A stretch of 64,000 bases of DNA, taken from positions 124,001 through 188,000 of the forward strand of contig NZ_JAUFQO010000001.1 of assembly GCF_030409835.1 (NCBI RefSeq). The letters run 5' to 3'. Under the pieces are notes generated by a model that saw nothing but the letters and a program-made list of their open reading frames with translations, ran no database searches and was not told the origin of the DNA. Of this stretch, positions 36,629-44,425 are shown in pieces (within the stretch, counting starts at the first letter, position 1; the number at the start of each line of letters is the position of its first letter). A program made the position numbers and the translations under genes. Source of the DNA: Lutimonas halocynthiae. GTDB taxonomy: Bacteria > Bacteroidota > Bacteroidia > Flavobacteriales > Flavobacteriaceae.

Positions 36629-38512
36629 ATGATGAAATATTCTCAAACCCTTTTATTATTGTCAATATTCGGCTTATTTTTCAGCTGTGAAAAAGAACCA
36701 GTTTCAAAAACCCCTGAAATGACGAAAAAAGAACATAAAAAAGTAATATATCAGGTATTTACGCGCCTGTTTGGAAACGAAAACACAAACAATAAACCTT
36801 GGGGTACGCTCGAGGAGAATGGCGTAGGGAAATTTAACGATTTTACGGATGAAGCCTTATCCGAAATTCGTGAACTGGGCGTTAGTCATATTTGGTATAC
36901 TGGTGTATTACATCATGCCATGGTAACAGATTATTCGAGCTATGGGATCTCAAATGATGATCCAGATATAGTTAAAGGAAGGGCCGGCTCTCCTTATGCA
37001 GTAAAAGATTATTACAGCGTTGATCCAGACATGGCTGTTGATCCTTCAAAAAGAATGGAAGAATTTCAAGCGCTGATTGACAGGACTCACGAACAAAATA
37101 TGAAAGTTATCATTGATATCGTTCCTAACCATATCGCTCGAAAGTATGAAGGGATGAACAATCCTGAAGGCATTTCAGATTTTGGGGCACATGATGATAC
37201 GAGTCAAGCCTATAAAAAAGACAATAACTTTTACTATATCACCGGAGAATCATTCAAGGTACCCAATTGGAAAGGAGGTTACCAGCCTTTAGGAGGTGAG
37301 GCCCACCCTATGGCAAATGGAAAATTCGATGAAAATCCTGCAAAATGGACCGGAAATGGATCCAGATTAGCGCAACCAGACCAAAACGACTGGTATGAAA
37401 CAGTAAAAATTAATTACGGGGTAAGGCCTGATGGAACAAAAGATTTTGACTCACTTCCTGATGGTTTTAACAAATTAGCTTATCAGGATCATTTTGATTT
37501 CTGGAAAGATAAATCTGTTCCTGATTCGTGGATTAAATTTAGAGACATCGCCCTTTATTGGCTGGAAAAAGGTGTTGATGGTTTGCGATATGATATGGCC
37601 GAAATGGTTCCTGTTGAATTCTGGAGTTATATGAATTCATCGATCAAAGTAAAATATCCAGAAGCCCTTTTGCTAGCTGAAGTTTATAACCCAGGTCTTT
37701 ATAGAGACTATATCCATTTGGGAAAGATGGATTACCTATACGATAAGGTTGGGTTCTATGATAGTATAAAACATATTGTTCAAGGTCATGGATGGACAGA
37801 TCATATTCCTAAAGTTCAGGAAGAAATCATGGATATTGAGCATCATATGCTTCACTTTCTGGAGAATCATGATGAACAACGAATTGCCAGTCCAGACTTT
37901 GCCGGATCAGCTGAAAAAGGAAAGCCGGCAATGGTTGTCAGCACTACCATAAGCAGCTCACCTACTTTGGTGTATTTTGGGCAAGAAGTTGGAGAACCCG
38001 GAAATGAGAACGCTGGCTTTGGTTCACCTACCAGAACCTCTATTTTTGACTATATTGGTGTTCCTCATTTTCAACGTTGGACAAATCATAAACGCTTTGA
38101 TGGCGCTGGTCTTTCTAAAGAAGAAAAAGATTTACGTAGCTTTTATAAAAAATTACTCCGATTTAGCCTTAGCAGTGAAGCCTTGATGGGAGCATATCGC
38201 GAAATTCATTACTTCAATAAAGATCAAAACCCAGACTATGACCATAGGGTGTTTTCTTTTGTTAGATGGTCAGAAAATGAACAAGTCATCATTGTTTCAA
38301 ATTTTGACACAGGGAATCAATACGATCTGGATCTGATCATTCCGGAGGAGATTATTAACATCTGGAACCTTAAGGATGGTTCATATTCAGCAATAGACCA
38401 GCTCAATGAAACAACAGAAAGAACTATGCAGGTTAACAACAAAACAGGGAGAATTAAAATACAATTAAAGCCTCTTGAATCAAATATATTTAAACTCAAA
38501 AAAAATGAATAG
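36629..38512 (+). CDS. Second GH13 lipoprotein
   Basis: A 627-aa lipoprotein (lipobox LFFSCEKE) with the GH13 catalytic set: Asn167-His168 in DIVPNHIA, nucleophile Asp322 in GLRYDMAEM, acid Glu351 in LLAEVYNP and Asp415 in LENHDEQR. Long inserts around residues 185-275 distinguish it from the preceding gene, so the two are paralogues of different specificity. It is the last gene of the plus arm, 7 bp after the previous one. A weak inverted repeat overlapping its stop may end the transcript. Confidence 0.92.
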   Translation: MMKYSQTLLLLSIFGLFFSCEKEPVSKTPEMTKKEHKKVIYQVFTRLFGNENTNNKPWGTLEENGVGKFNDFTDEALSEIRELGVSHIWYTGVLHHAMVTDYSSYGISNDDPDIVKGRAGSPYAVKDYYSVDPDMAVDPSKRMEEFQALIDRTHEQNMKVIIDIVPNHIARKYEGMNNPEGISDFGAHDDTSQAYKKDNNFYYITGESFKVPNWKGGYQPLGGEAHPMANGKFDENPAKWTGNGSRLAQPDQNDWYETVKINYGVRPDGTKDFDSLPDGFNKLAYQDHFDFWKDKSVPDSWIKFRDIALYWLEKGVDGLRYDMAEMVPVEFWSYMNSSIKVKYPEALLLAEVYNPGLYRDYIHLGKMDYLYDKVGFYDSIKHIVQGHGWTDHIPKVQEEIMDIEHHMLHFLENHDEQRIASPDFAGSAEKGKPAMVVSTTISSSPTLVYFGQEVGEPGNENAGFGSPTRTSIFDYIGVPHFQRWTNHKRFDGAGLSKEEKDLRSFYKKLLRFSLSSEALMGAYREIHYFNKDQNPDYDHRVFSFVRWSENEQVIIVSNFDTGNQYDLDLIIPEEIINIWNLKDGSYSAIDQLNETTERTMQVNNKTGRIKIQLKPLESNIFKLKKNE

Positions 38513-38540
38513 GCCATTTTAAAAAAACAACCTATTCATT
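38504..38540 (+). terminator. Weak inverted repeat at the end of the starch operon
   Basis: AATGAATAGG (38504-38513, containing the stop codon) pairs with CCTATTCATT (38531-38540) over a 17-nt loop. No U-run follows, so terminator function is uncertain. Confidence 0.35.
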
Positions 38541-38567
38541 CATAGTGAGGGGGATATAGAAGTAATT

Positions 38568-38990
38568 TTATTGCTTATTAATTAATAACTTTTGTTTATG
38601 GGCAATCATGATATCCTTGACTAGTCCAAAAATTTTCTTTTTAACGTATCTGAATTTTAAAGAATAGTTTTCAAAATCTGTTTGAATGATACGCTGTTTT
38701 TTTAGCGAATCTGAGATTATATTTGTTTTTTTATCATCCAAGGAATTAGCAATCTGCTTATTGAATAATTGCACTTCTGTCATAAGATCGCTCCCTAAAT
38801 GCTCAACTTCTTTAAGTTTTTTTATCAACTTTCTAGTGGTATCATATAAATCAGGTGCGCTTAATTCAAGAAAATGTGAACTAAGTAAATGTTCTAAAAA
38901 TGACTGTTCATCCTTCATGAATTCCAATTCGTTCATGCGTGCTACGGATGTTTCATGAAGCTCATACAAGGTTTCGACTTTATCTTTCAT
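38568..38990 (-). CDS. Helical protein of the stress cluster, unknown function
   Basis: A 140-aa soluble protein made almost wholly of charged helices (KDKVETLYELHETSVARMNELEF in part, LIKKLKEVEHLGSDLMTEVQ) and a basic C-terminus. No known family comes to mind. It lies 63 bp after the Hsp20 gene on the same strand, behind a hairpin, and shows no FNR-like box of its own, so it may be read through from that gene. A role in the stress response is guessed from context only. Confidence 0.55.
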   Translation of the reverse strand: MKDKVETLYELHETSVARMNELEFMKDEQSFLEHLLSSHFLELSAPDLYDTTRKLIKKLKEVEHLGSDLMTEVQLFNKQIANSLDDKKTNIISDSLKKQRIIQTDFENYSLKFRYVKKKIFGLVKDIMIAHKQKLLINKQ

Positions 38991-39022
38991 AATATGCTTC
39001 TAATAATTAATGAATTAAGTAA

Positions 39023-39046
39023 AATAGGGAGCCTAGACTCCCTATT
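39023..39046 (-). terminator. Hairpin terminator after Hsp20 gene
   Basis: AATAGGGAG (39023-39031) pairs with CTCCCTATT (39038-39046) around a 6-nt loop. A short U-run follows on the minus strand. It lies between the Hsp20 stop and the next gene. Confidence 0.75.
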
Positions 39047-39053
39047 CTAACGA

Positions 39054-39497
39054 TCAATGAACTTCAATGACTCGTTTTGGAGTAATTTCATCTATATGAA
39101 CTTTATTCAAAACTAATTTCAAGATACCACGTTTGTAAGTCGCATCGATCATTTCTTCTTCATTCACATTTTCTGGTAATGTAAATGATCTTAAGAACGA
39201 ATTATAATTAAACTCTTTACGAGTATAATCTTTCTCTTCTTCTTTGATTTCTTCGCTATTTTCTGCGGATATTTTCAACAATCCATTTTCAATGGATATT
39301 TCAAAATCTTTTTTGTTAAATCCTGGGGCGGCCATTTCAATTTCAAAGTGGTCTTCAGTTTCTTTAACATTCATTGCTGGGATCCATTTGTCTTCTAGCA
39401 TAAAGTCATTGGTAAGCAGTCTGTCAGAACCTAATAGGTCTGTAAACATGCTGTCATACCGAGGTAGTCTGGGTTTTTTAAATTTTACAAGTGTCAT
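39054..39497 (-). CDS. Small heat shock protein, Hsp20 family
   Basis: A 147-aa holdase chaperone that binds unfolding proteins. The alpha-crystallin domain runs from about residue 40 (AMNVKETEDHFEIEMAAPGF) to RGILKLVLNK, with the terminal helix-breaking end KRVIEVH. Length is typical. The gene has its own promoter with two FNR-like boxes (39555-39568 and 39577-39590), so it is predicted to respond to the adjacent REC-CRP regulator. Confidence 0.95.
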   Translation of the reverse strand: MTLVKFKKPRLPRYDSMFTDLLGSDRLLTNDFMLEDKWIPAMNVKETEDHFEIEMAAPGFNKKDFEISIENGLLKISAENSEEIKEEEKDYTRKEFNYNSFLRSFTLPENVNEEEMIDATYKRGILKLVLNKVHIDEITPKRVIEVH

Positions 39498-39524
39498 GAC
39501 AAAACATTTAAATTAATAACACAT

Positions 39525-39590
39525 TAAAGCTATTTTTATTAGCGCTCGTCTGCAATGATTCTAATCAATCAAATTAATGATTCTAATCAA
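39525..39590 (-). promoter_or_regulatory. Hsp20 promoter with tandem FNR-like boxes
   Basis: On the minus strand: boxes TTGATTAGAATCAT at 39577-39590 and 39555-39568 (identical, 22 bp apart), -33 TTG at 39553-39555 and -7 TAGCTTTA at 39525-39532, with N20 between. This gives centres near -65 and -43. Confidence 0.8.
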
Positions 39591-39613
39591 AAAAAGTTGC
39601 CCCGAAGGGCAAC
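39589..39613 (-). terminator. Intrinsic terminator after the PepSY-like gene
   Basis: GTTGCCC (39596-39602), loop CGAA, GGGCAAC (39607-39613). The minus strand continues with a run of seven T. It sits 26 bp after the PepSY-like stop and abuts the Hsp20 box 2. Confidence 0.88.
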
Positions 39614-39639
39614 TCAATTTGAGCTCAAAATATCCCCTT

Positions 39640-40146
39640 TTATAGGAATACACCATCATCATCAACTTTTACTCTGATTCTTTTTTTACCGTTTTCAAGA
39701 ACGATCTTATATTGCTTATTAGTTCCTGAATCTGCGTCATAATTCACTTTGTAGACATCCTTGGCAATCTTCCATCCAGGGAATCTTTCAGCGACTGACT
39801 CAGCTACATTATTTGGTAAAGCCACGTTATTAAATTTTTCAACGGTATAAAGAATTTTACCATCCTTATCATAAGCGGCTACAATTCTTCCATCAGGTAT
39901 ATAGAAATACACTTTATAGAAATCGTTTCCATCTTCGTAAAATTCTGAACTTCTAACGTCAAATTTTGCCACCATATCTTCAAGCAGTTTAACAGATACT
40001 GCGGCTTCTGTATTATCTATGCTGTTAAGGTATTTATAATTTGTGGCACGAACCTCTACTTCTGGTAACATGCCATCATTAATAACCTGAGCGTAGAATT
40101 GGGTGCTTAATCCAATAGCTAATAATCCTAACAATAATTTTTTCAT
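39640..40146 (-). CDS. Exported PepSY-like protein
   Basis: A 168-aa protein with a signal peptide (ends STQFYAQV). The rest has the two-strand-helix look of PepSY-like (BLIP-type, PF11396) domains: YKVYFYIPDGRIVAAYDKDGKIL and VAESVAERFPGWKIAKDVYKV. It is predicted periplasmic. Function is unknown. Its promoter carries FNR-like boxes (40215-40228, 40237-40250), which ties it to the local stress regulon. Confidence 0.75.
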   Translation of the reverse strand: MKKLLLGLLAIGLSTQFYAQVINDGMLPEVEVRATNYKYLNSIDNTEAAVSVKLLEDMVAKFDVRSSEFYEDGNDFYKVYFYIPDGRIVAAYDKDGKILYTVEKFNNVALPNNVAESVAERFPGWKIAKDVYKVNYDADSGTNKQYKIVLENGKKRIRVKVDDDGVFL

Positions 40147-40184
40147 GATGCTTTGGTTTTAATTAATACTGCTACTTCTAACTA

Positions 40185-40250
40185 TAAAATTACTTGTAGA
40201 AATAAGAACCCGCAATGACGACGCTCAAAGGAAACAATGATTCTTATCAA
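40185..40250 (-). promoter_or_regulatory. Promoter of PepSY-like gene with tandem FNR-like boxes
   Basis: Minus strand: distal box TTGATAAGAATCAT (40237-40250), proximal box TTGAGCGTCGTCAT (40215-40228), -33 TTG (40213-40215) and -7 TAATTTTA (40185-40192). The spacings, 22 bp between boxes and N20 to the -7 element, equal those at 39525 and 40600. Confidence 0.75.
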
Positions 40251-40355
40251 AAATAAATGGCTAAAAAGGGATCTCAATAGGAAACTGGTTTAAAAGAAAT
40301 AGCATAAAAGACTCAAGAGAAGATAAGAAAGCGAATATGATGTTGGTATTTAATC

Positions 40356-40593
40356 AAAAAAAGAACAGGAAGTGTTTAACTTCCTGTTCCCTCTCAAATC
40401 AAAAATACCTTTTATAATTTAAAAATATCCTTCACTAATTCCTTATCAATTCCTAATCAGAAAACAGATATTCGATAAGCTATAAAACCTACCTTTGATT
40501 TTAAAGACCCTACAGGTATCTACCTGAGCTGCCTTCTTAATGCTTCATAGAATTTGTTCCATTAAATGAGTGAGTAAATCATTCTTTCATTTA
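40356..40593 (-). ncRNA. Candidate regulated small RNA, about 240 nt
   Basis: A promoter at 40600-40665 points into a 240-nt stretch with no ORF longer than six codons. It ends in a strong intrinsic terminator: GAACAGGAAGT (40363-40373), loop GTTTA, ACTTCCTGTTC (40379-40389), then seven U on the minus strand. The body includes a small hairpin around CAGGTA/TACCTG (40513-40526). Start 40593 is predicted from the -7 position, not observed. Part of the 532-bp gap 40147-40678, the rest being the neighbouring promoters. It could be an FnrS-like regulatory RNA. Confidence 0.6.
40363..40389 (-). terminator. Terminator of the candidate small RNA
   Basis: A perfect 11-bp stem with a 5-nt loop and a U-run on the minus strand. 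It lies 290 nt beyond the stop of the nearest upstream gene, too far to belong to it without an intervening transcript. Confidence 0.85.
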
Positions 40594-40599
40594 ATACAC

Positions 40600-40665
40600 C
40601 AAATTTATAATAGTAAATAAAGCAAATCAATGACGTAGATCAATGATTTGCTTGATTCTAATCAA
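40600..40665 (-). promoter_or_regulatory. Promoter with FNR-like boxes and no gene downstream
   Basis: Minus strand: distal box TTGATTAGAATCAA (40652-40665), a perfect FNR-type TTGAT-N4-ATCAA palindrome. Proximal box TTGATCTACGTCAT (40630-40643). -33 TTG (40628-40630), N20, and -7 TAAATTTG (40600-40607). The longer repeat AAGCAAATCA/TGATTTGCTT (40620-40653) overlaps the proximal box. Confidence 0.8.
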
Positions 40666-40678
40666 TTATCATATTCTT

Positions 40679-41071
40679 TTAATAAGGAACCCAGCCGTAG
40701 GCTTGATTCAACAAAGTCAAACCAACAATAAACATCAAAAACAGAAAAAACTGAAACCATTTAAAATCAATTTTTCGTGCCCACTTATAAGCAAACTCCG
40801 GAAAAGCAAATTGACTAATTCCCTTAATTAAACTAAACCAACCGAATAGGGTAATAATGACCCTCCAGTCTTTGACCCATAAATTATGGACCAGAATATT
40901 CAATAGACCAATAATTATCCCCAGGAAGGCCAAAATAATAATGAACTTATCGTCTTTCGCAAAAGAAAACATTTGTTTGATTCTTTTGGGATAGATCATA
41001 AAAAGTAAAAAAAATATGATAAAAAACCATCCCCAGAATTTGGCTAAAAATATAGAACTGACCATTTTCAA
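40679..41071 (-). CDS. Four-helix membrane protein
   Basis: A 130-aa hydrophobic protein with about four transmembrane segments (FWGWFFIIFFLLFMIYP, then IIILAFLGIIIGLLNIL, VIITLFGWFSLIKGI and FFLFLMFIVGLTLLNQ). I do not recognise a family. It overlaps the uspA-like stop by 4 bp (ATGA), so it is translated in the same operon, under the uspA promoter. Confidence 0.75.
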   Translation of the reverse strand: MKMVSSIFLAKFWGWFFIIFFLLFMIYPKRIKQMFSFAKDDKFIIILAFLGIIIGLLNILVHNLWVKDWRVIITLFGWFSLIKGISQFAFPEFAYKWARKIDFKWFQFFLFLMFIVGLTLLNQAYGWVPY

Positions 41072-41913
41072 TCATTTAAATGATGCATAACAAATAGAGG
41101 GATTTTGGCATGAAAACTAAGGGCCCTTACTTTGGGTTTAAAAAATAATCTTTCAAAAAAGTTATAATGTCTGGCCATTATAACTATCATGTCAATATTG
41201 CCTCTGCTTTGTGTAAAACAATTAAGTCCTTCTTCAAAATCACTATTAGAAAGTGTATGGCAACTATGTTGTACGTTCACCAAATAGGATTCCAGTTTTC
41301 TTTTATTACGCATCTGTGTTTCACTCAATTCATCCTTATCGCTAAAATGAACTATTCTAACAATGGCATCATTCAACTCAGCAAGATTTACCAATGGTAC
41401 CAAATCATTAAAATCATAGTCAATAAGATAGTCAGTAGGAAAAACAAGCTCTTTAGGTGGCTTGAACTCATTATGTTCTGGCACAGCAATCACATGGCAA
41501 GAGTTTCTCATAATGACATCGCTTGCATTACTTCCCATGAAAATTTCTTTGGCTCCTGATGCACCTTTTGTACCCATGATGATCAGTTCGATATCTTTTT
41601 CCTTAACTACCTGCTCTACAGCTAAGCTAAACAGGTTATAGTCAGTAATTGCTTCAAAACTATGGTTTTCGTTTTGTGGAATTCCTTCAATTAATTTTTC
41701 TATTTCTTTTCTGGAATTTTCGTACATCTCATCCTCCACCAAAGCCAAGTTCGAAGCATTCTGATCCATTAATTCTTCATTAGTCAAATAAGGAATCCTA
41801 AAAACATTCAACATATAAAAGGTACAGGGAATATCTTTAAATAGTCTCGTGGCATATTGAATTGCATTAATAGAAATCGGTGAAAAATCGGTGGGCAATA
41901 GTATTTTTTTCAT
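41068..41913 (-). CDS. Universal stress protein, tandem UspA domains
   Basis: A 281-aa protein made of two UspA-like domains. The first opens KKILLPTDFSPISINAIQYA and has an ATP-type loop GTKGASGAKEIFMGSNASDVI. The second opens ELVFPTDYLID but is shorter and lacks a clear ATP loop. The ATG at 41913 is chosen because an in-frame GTG at 41934 is upstream of the predicted promoter start. Its promoter carries FNR-like boxes at 41966-42001. It is co-transcribed with the membrane-protein gene. Confidence 0.9.
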   Translation of the reverse strand: MKKILLPTDFSPISINAIQYATRLFKDIPCTFYMLNVFRIPYLTNEELMDQNASNLALVEDEMYENSRKEIEKLIEGIPQNENHSFEAITDYNLFSLAVEQVVKEKDIELIIMGTKGASGAKEIFMGSNASDVIMRNSCHVIAVPEHNEFKPPKELVFPTDYLIDYDFNDLVPLVNLAELNDAIVRIVHFSDKDELSETQMRNKRKLESYLVNVQHSCHTLSNSDFEEGLNCFTQSRGNIDMIVIMARHYNFFERLFFKPKVRALSFHAKIPLFVMHHLND

Positions 41914-41935
41914 GATCAATATTTTAATTTTCACT

Positions 41936-42001
41936 TAAAAATAATAATATGCTTTGGCTCTTACATTGACAAGAATCAATAGCTGCCTTGATTAAGGTCA
42001 T
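41936..42001 (-). promoter_or_regulatory. uspA promoter with tandem FNR-like boxes
   Basis: Minus strand: boxes ATGACCTTAATCAA (41988-42001) and TTGATTCTTGTCAA (41966-41979), 22 bp apart. The -33 is ATG rather than TTG (41964-41966) and the -7 is TATTTTTA (41936-41943). The distal box overlaps the stop codon of the regulator gene. Confidence 0.72.
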
Positions 42002-43032
42002 CGGATTCTTTGCAAACCTTCATGGTCAAGAATTTGAATTTCATTCTTAAAGGTTTCTATTAGCTTTTCTTCTTTAAAATCAGTCAAAGTTCTAGTAAGT
42101 GTTTCTTTTGCAATTCCCAGATAACTGGCAAGATCTGATCTGCTGATGTCAACAGTTTTTTTAAGTCCTACTTTTCCATGCAAATATAAGATAGCATCAG
42201 CCGTCTTACTGCGAACCGGGTCGTATACCAAGTGCAGTAAATGATGCTTCACATACTCAAGATCAGCTGAAAGAAGGTCCATGAAATTCAATCCTAACTT
42301 GGGATTGGTTTTAATCAGTTCAAATAATTCATGCTTCTGTATCCTGATCAGTGAGGTATCTTTAATCGCCTCGGCATTTTCGGTATATGGTTTATTCTCT
42401 AGTAGTGAAGTGAAGCCAAAAAAGCTTTTATCGAAAAAAATCTCCGTGATTAATTCTTTCCCTTCCTGATTCGTTTTAAAAGTTTTTACTTCTCCTTTTA
42501 GAATATAAAAAATATGATTACTTATGTTTCCTTCACAATAAATTGTTGTTCCTAGCTTATACTCCATTATCTCCTTATGATGAAAAGCTTTCTCAATTTC
42601 ATTGATCTGCCACTTCTTGATTACCTCAGATTCCTTTGTTGGATCAGCAGCCAATAAATCACGTCTTTTCAATCTGGATGCTACCGCACTGAGTAATTCT
42701 GATTCCTCAAATGGCTTGGTAATATAATCAGAGGCCCCGAGATCCATACCTCTTCTTACGTCATCGTGTTTGGTTTTAGCAGACATAAAAATAACAGGGA
42801 TTTTTTGCAGTAATTTATTTCTCATTATAATCTGCAATACTCCATAGCCATCCAATTCAGGCATTAATATATCGCAAATTACAAGATCAGGTTTGAAAAA
42901 GTTTGCTTTTTCAATACCGACCTTTCCATTTTCTGCTGTGATAACATCATAGTTGGCCAATTGTAATATTTCGGCTGTATTCTCCCTTACAATTTTATCA
43001 TCCTCGATAATTAATATCTTTTTTTTCATCAT
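41998..43032 (-). CDS. Response regulator with CRP/FNR-type DNA-binding domain
   Basis: A 344-aa fusion. Residues 1-120 form a receiver with phosphoacceptor Asp54 in LVICDILMPELDGYG. The middle (about 150-270) is a cNMP-binding-like fold, but the region aligned to the cAMP phosphate-binding loop (GFTSLLENKPYTENAEA) has no Arg. The C-terminus (about 280-344) is an HTH_Crp with Glu310, Thr313 and Arg314 in KETLTRTL, which corresponds to the E-x-x-S-R of FNR rather than E-x-x-G-R of CRP. It has no N-terminal Cys cluster. Phosphorylation by the kinase at 43070 likely replaces ligand or Fe-S sensing. Confidence 0.93.
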   Translation of the reverse strand: MMKKKILIIEDDKIVRENTAEILQLANYDVITAENGKVGIEKANFFKPDLVICDILMPELDGYGVLQIIMRNKLLQKIPVIFMSAKTKHDDVRRGMDLGASDYITKPFEESELLSAVASRLKRRDLLAADPTKESEVIKKWQINEIEKAFHHKEIMEYKLGTTIYCEGNISNHIFYILKGEVKTFKTNQEGKELITEIFFDKSFFGFTSLLENKPYTENAEAIKDTSLIRIQKHELFELIKTNPKLGLNFMDLLSADLEYVKHHLLHLVYDPVRSKTADAILYLHGKVGLKKTVDISRSDLASYLGIAKETLTRTLTDFKEEKLIETFKNEIQILDHEGLQRIR

Positions 43033-43069
43033 AACCTAGTCTTAAACCAATTATCAAAAAACAAGTTTG

Positions 43070-44314
43070 TTAATTAACTTTATGAACCAATGGAAGTTTA
43101 ATCGTTACTGTAGTGCCTTTATACTCTTCACTTTTCACCTCTACTGACCCATTAAGTTTCTCCATGTGCTTTTTTACAATATTCAAACCTATTCCAGTTC
43201 CCTTGATATGAAGCACATTTTTAGCCCTGTAAAACCTGTCGAAAATAAATTCCTGTGCATCTACTGGAATTCCAATACCCTGGTCTATAATAGCTATTTT
43301 CAAATTTTTACTTTTCTCTGTCTTAATTTTGATTGTTGAATCCTTTTCAGAATATTTTATTGCATTATAAAGTACGTTCCGAATAATGATGTCAATTACT
43401 TTTCTGTCTTGCATTAATTCAATGGATTCCTGGCAAGTTTCAAGCTCAATTCTTTGTCCCTCTTTGAGAATGATATTTGCATCCTCAATAAGCCTGTTGA
43501 GCAATTCACATATCTTGAATCTTGACAACTGGAAAAAATAATTATCGCTTTCAGTTTTTTCGAGAAACAGAAAATCATCAAGTATGCTGTTTAATTGATT
43601 TACCAAGGTTTTAATGGTGCGGGTATGCGCATGTATCTTTTCTTTTGAATTGATCTCATTGTACTTATCGATAAGACTTGCCGATGTTAAGATACCGCTC
43701 AGTGGTGTCTTAAATTCATGTGAAGCCAATGACATAAATTTGGTTTGCATGGCATTGAGTTCTTTCTCCTTTTCAAATGCTTTTTTCGCACTTTTTTCAG
43801 CTAAGATCCTTTCTTTTATTTCCTCCTTTAGCTTCAAATTGGATCTTTCCAGATCAGTCACTACACGAATTAATTGAACAGTTTGTTGCTTAACCTCCTT
43901 TTCAAGAATTTTGTTTTTCTCCTTTATTTGAATCTCGCTCTGTTTCCTTGTTCTAATGTCCGAAATAACAGCCTTTGCAAAAAATGCTCCCTCATGGATA
44001 AAGTGATTTAAACCTATTTCCAGATCTAGAATTGAACCATTTTTGTGCATGCCAAAAAACTCACGCCCTTTACCTTTTTTATACTTTTTAGGAAATTTTA
44101 CATAGGTATTGAAATGCTCGAAATGAGCTTTGTGTAGCGACTTTGGAATGAGGAACTCAATTTTTTGACCTATTAATTCCCTTTTTTTATACCCAAAAAT
44201 CTCTTCTATGGCAGAATTGATCATCACTATTCTACCTTCTTGATTTGCTATACAAATCCCTTCAACAAGAGAGTCAAAACAAATTTTATAAAAAACTTGA
44301 TCACTTTTTACCAT
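43070..44314 (-). CDS. PAS-domain sensor histidine kinase
   Basis: A 414-aa soluble kinase with no transmembrane segment. The N-terminal PAS domain spans about residues 8-130 (IANQEGRIVMINSAIEEIFGY), followed by a long coiled-coil linker (140-190), HisKA with His199 in SLASHEFKTPLSGIL, and HATPase_c with N-box (NVLYNAIKYS) and GTGIGLNIVKKHMEKL. It most likely phosphorylates the REC-CRP regulator 37 bp downstream. The signal may be cytoplasmic redox or oxygen sensed through PAS, but no cofactor residues stand out. Confidence 0.92.
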   Translation of the reverse strand: MVKSDQVFYKICFDSLVEGICIANQEGRIVMINSAIEEIFGYKKRELIGQKIEFLIPKSLHKAHFEHFNTYVKFPKKYKKGKGREFFGMHKNGSILDLEIGLNHFIHEGAFFAKAVISDIRTRKQSEIQIKEKNKILEKEVKQQTVQLIRVVTDLERSNLKLKEEIKERILAEKSAKKAFEKEKELNAMQTKFMSLASHEFKTPLSGILTSASLIDKYNEINSKEKIHAHTRTIKTLVNQLNSILDDFLFLEKTESDNYFFQLSRFKICELLNRLIEDANIILKEGQRIELETCQESIELMQDRKVIDIIIRNVLYNAIKYSEKDSTIKIKTEKSKNLKIAIIDQGIGIPVDAQEFIFDRFYRAKNVLHIKGTGIGLNIVKKHMEKLNGSVEVKSEEYKGTTVTIKLPLVHKVN

Positions 44315-44425
44315 GAGACCCGTTTCTTAAAAATTAAGAATGTAAGTTACGAAAAAAGTGAATTGATTTTAGCTATTTCGCAGGATATGTGCCTATTACA
44401 TATTGATTCTAAATAAGTGATTCAA

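Noticed and set aside
44403-44416. TTGATTCTAAATAA upstream of the PAS kinase gene, similar to an FNR half site.
   Set aside because: Only one half matches, there is no second box 22 bp away and no matching -33/-7 geometry.
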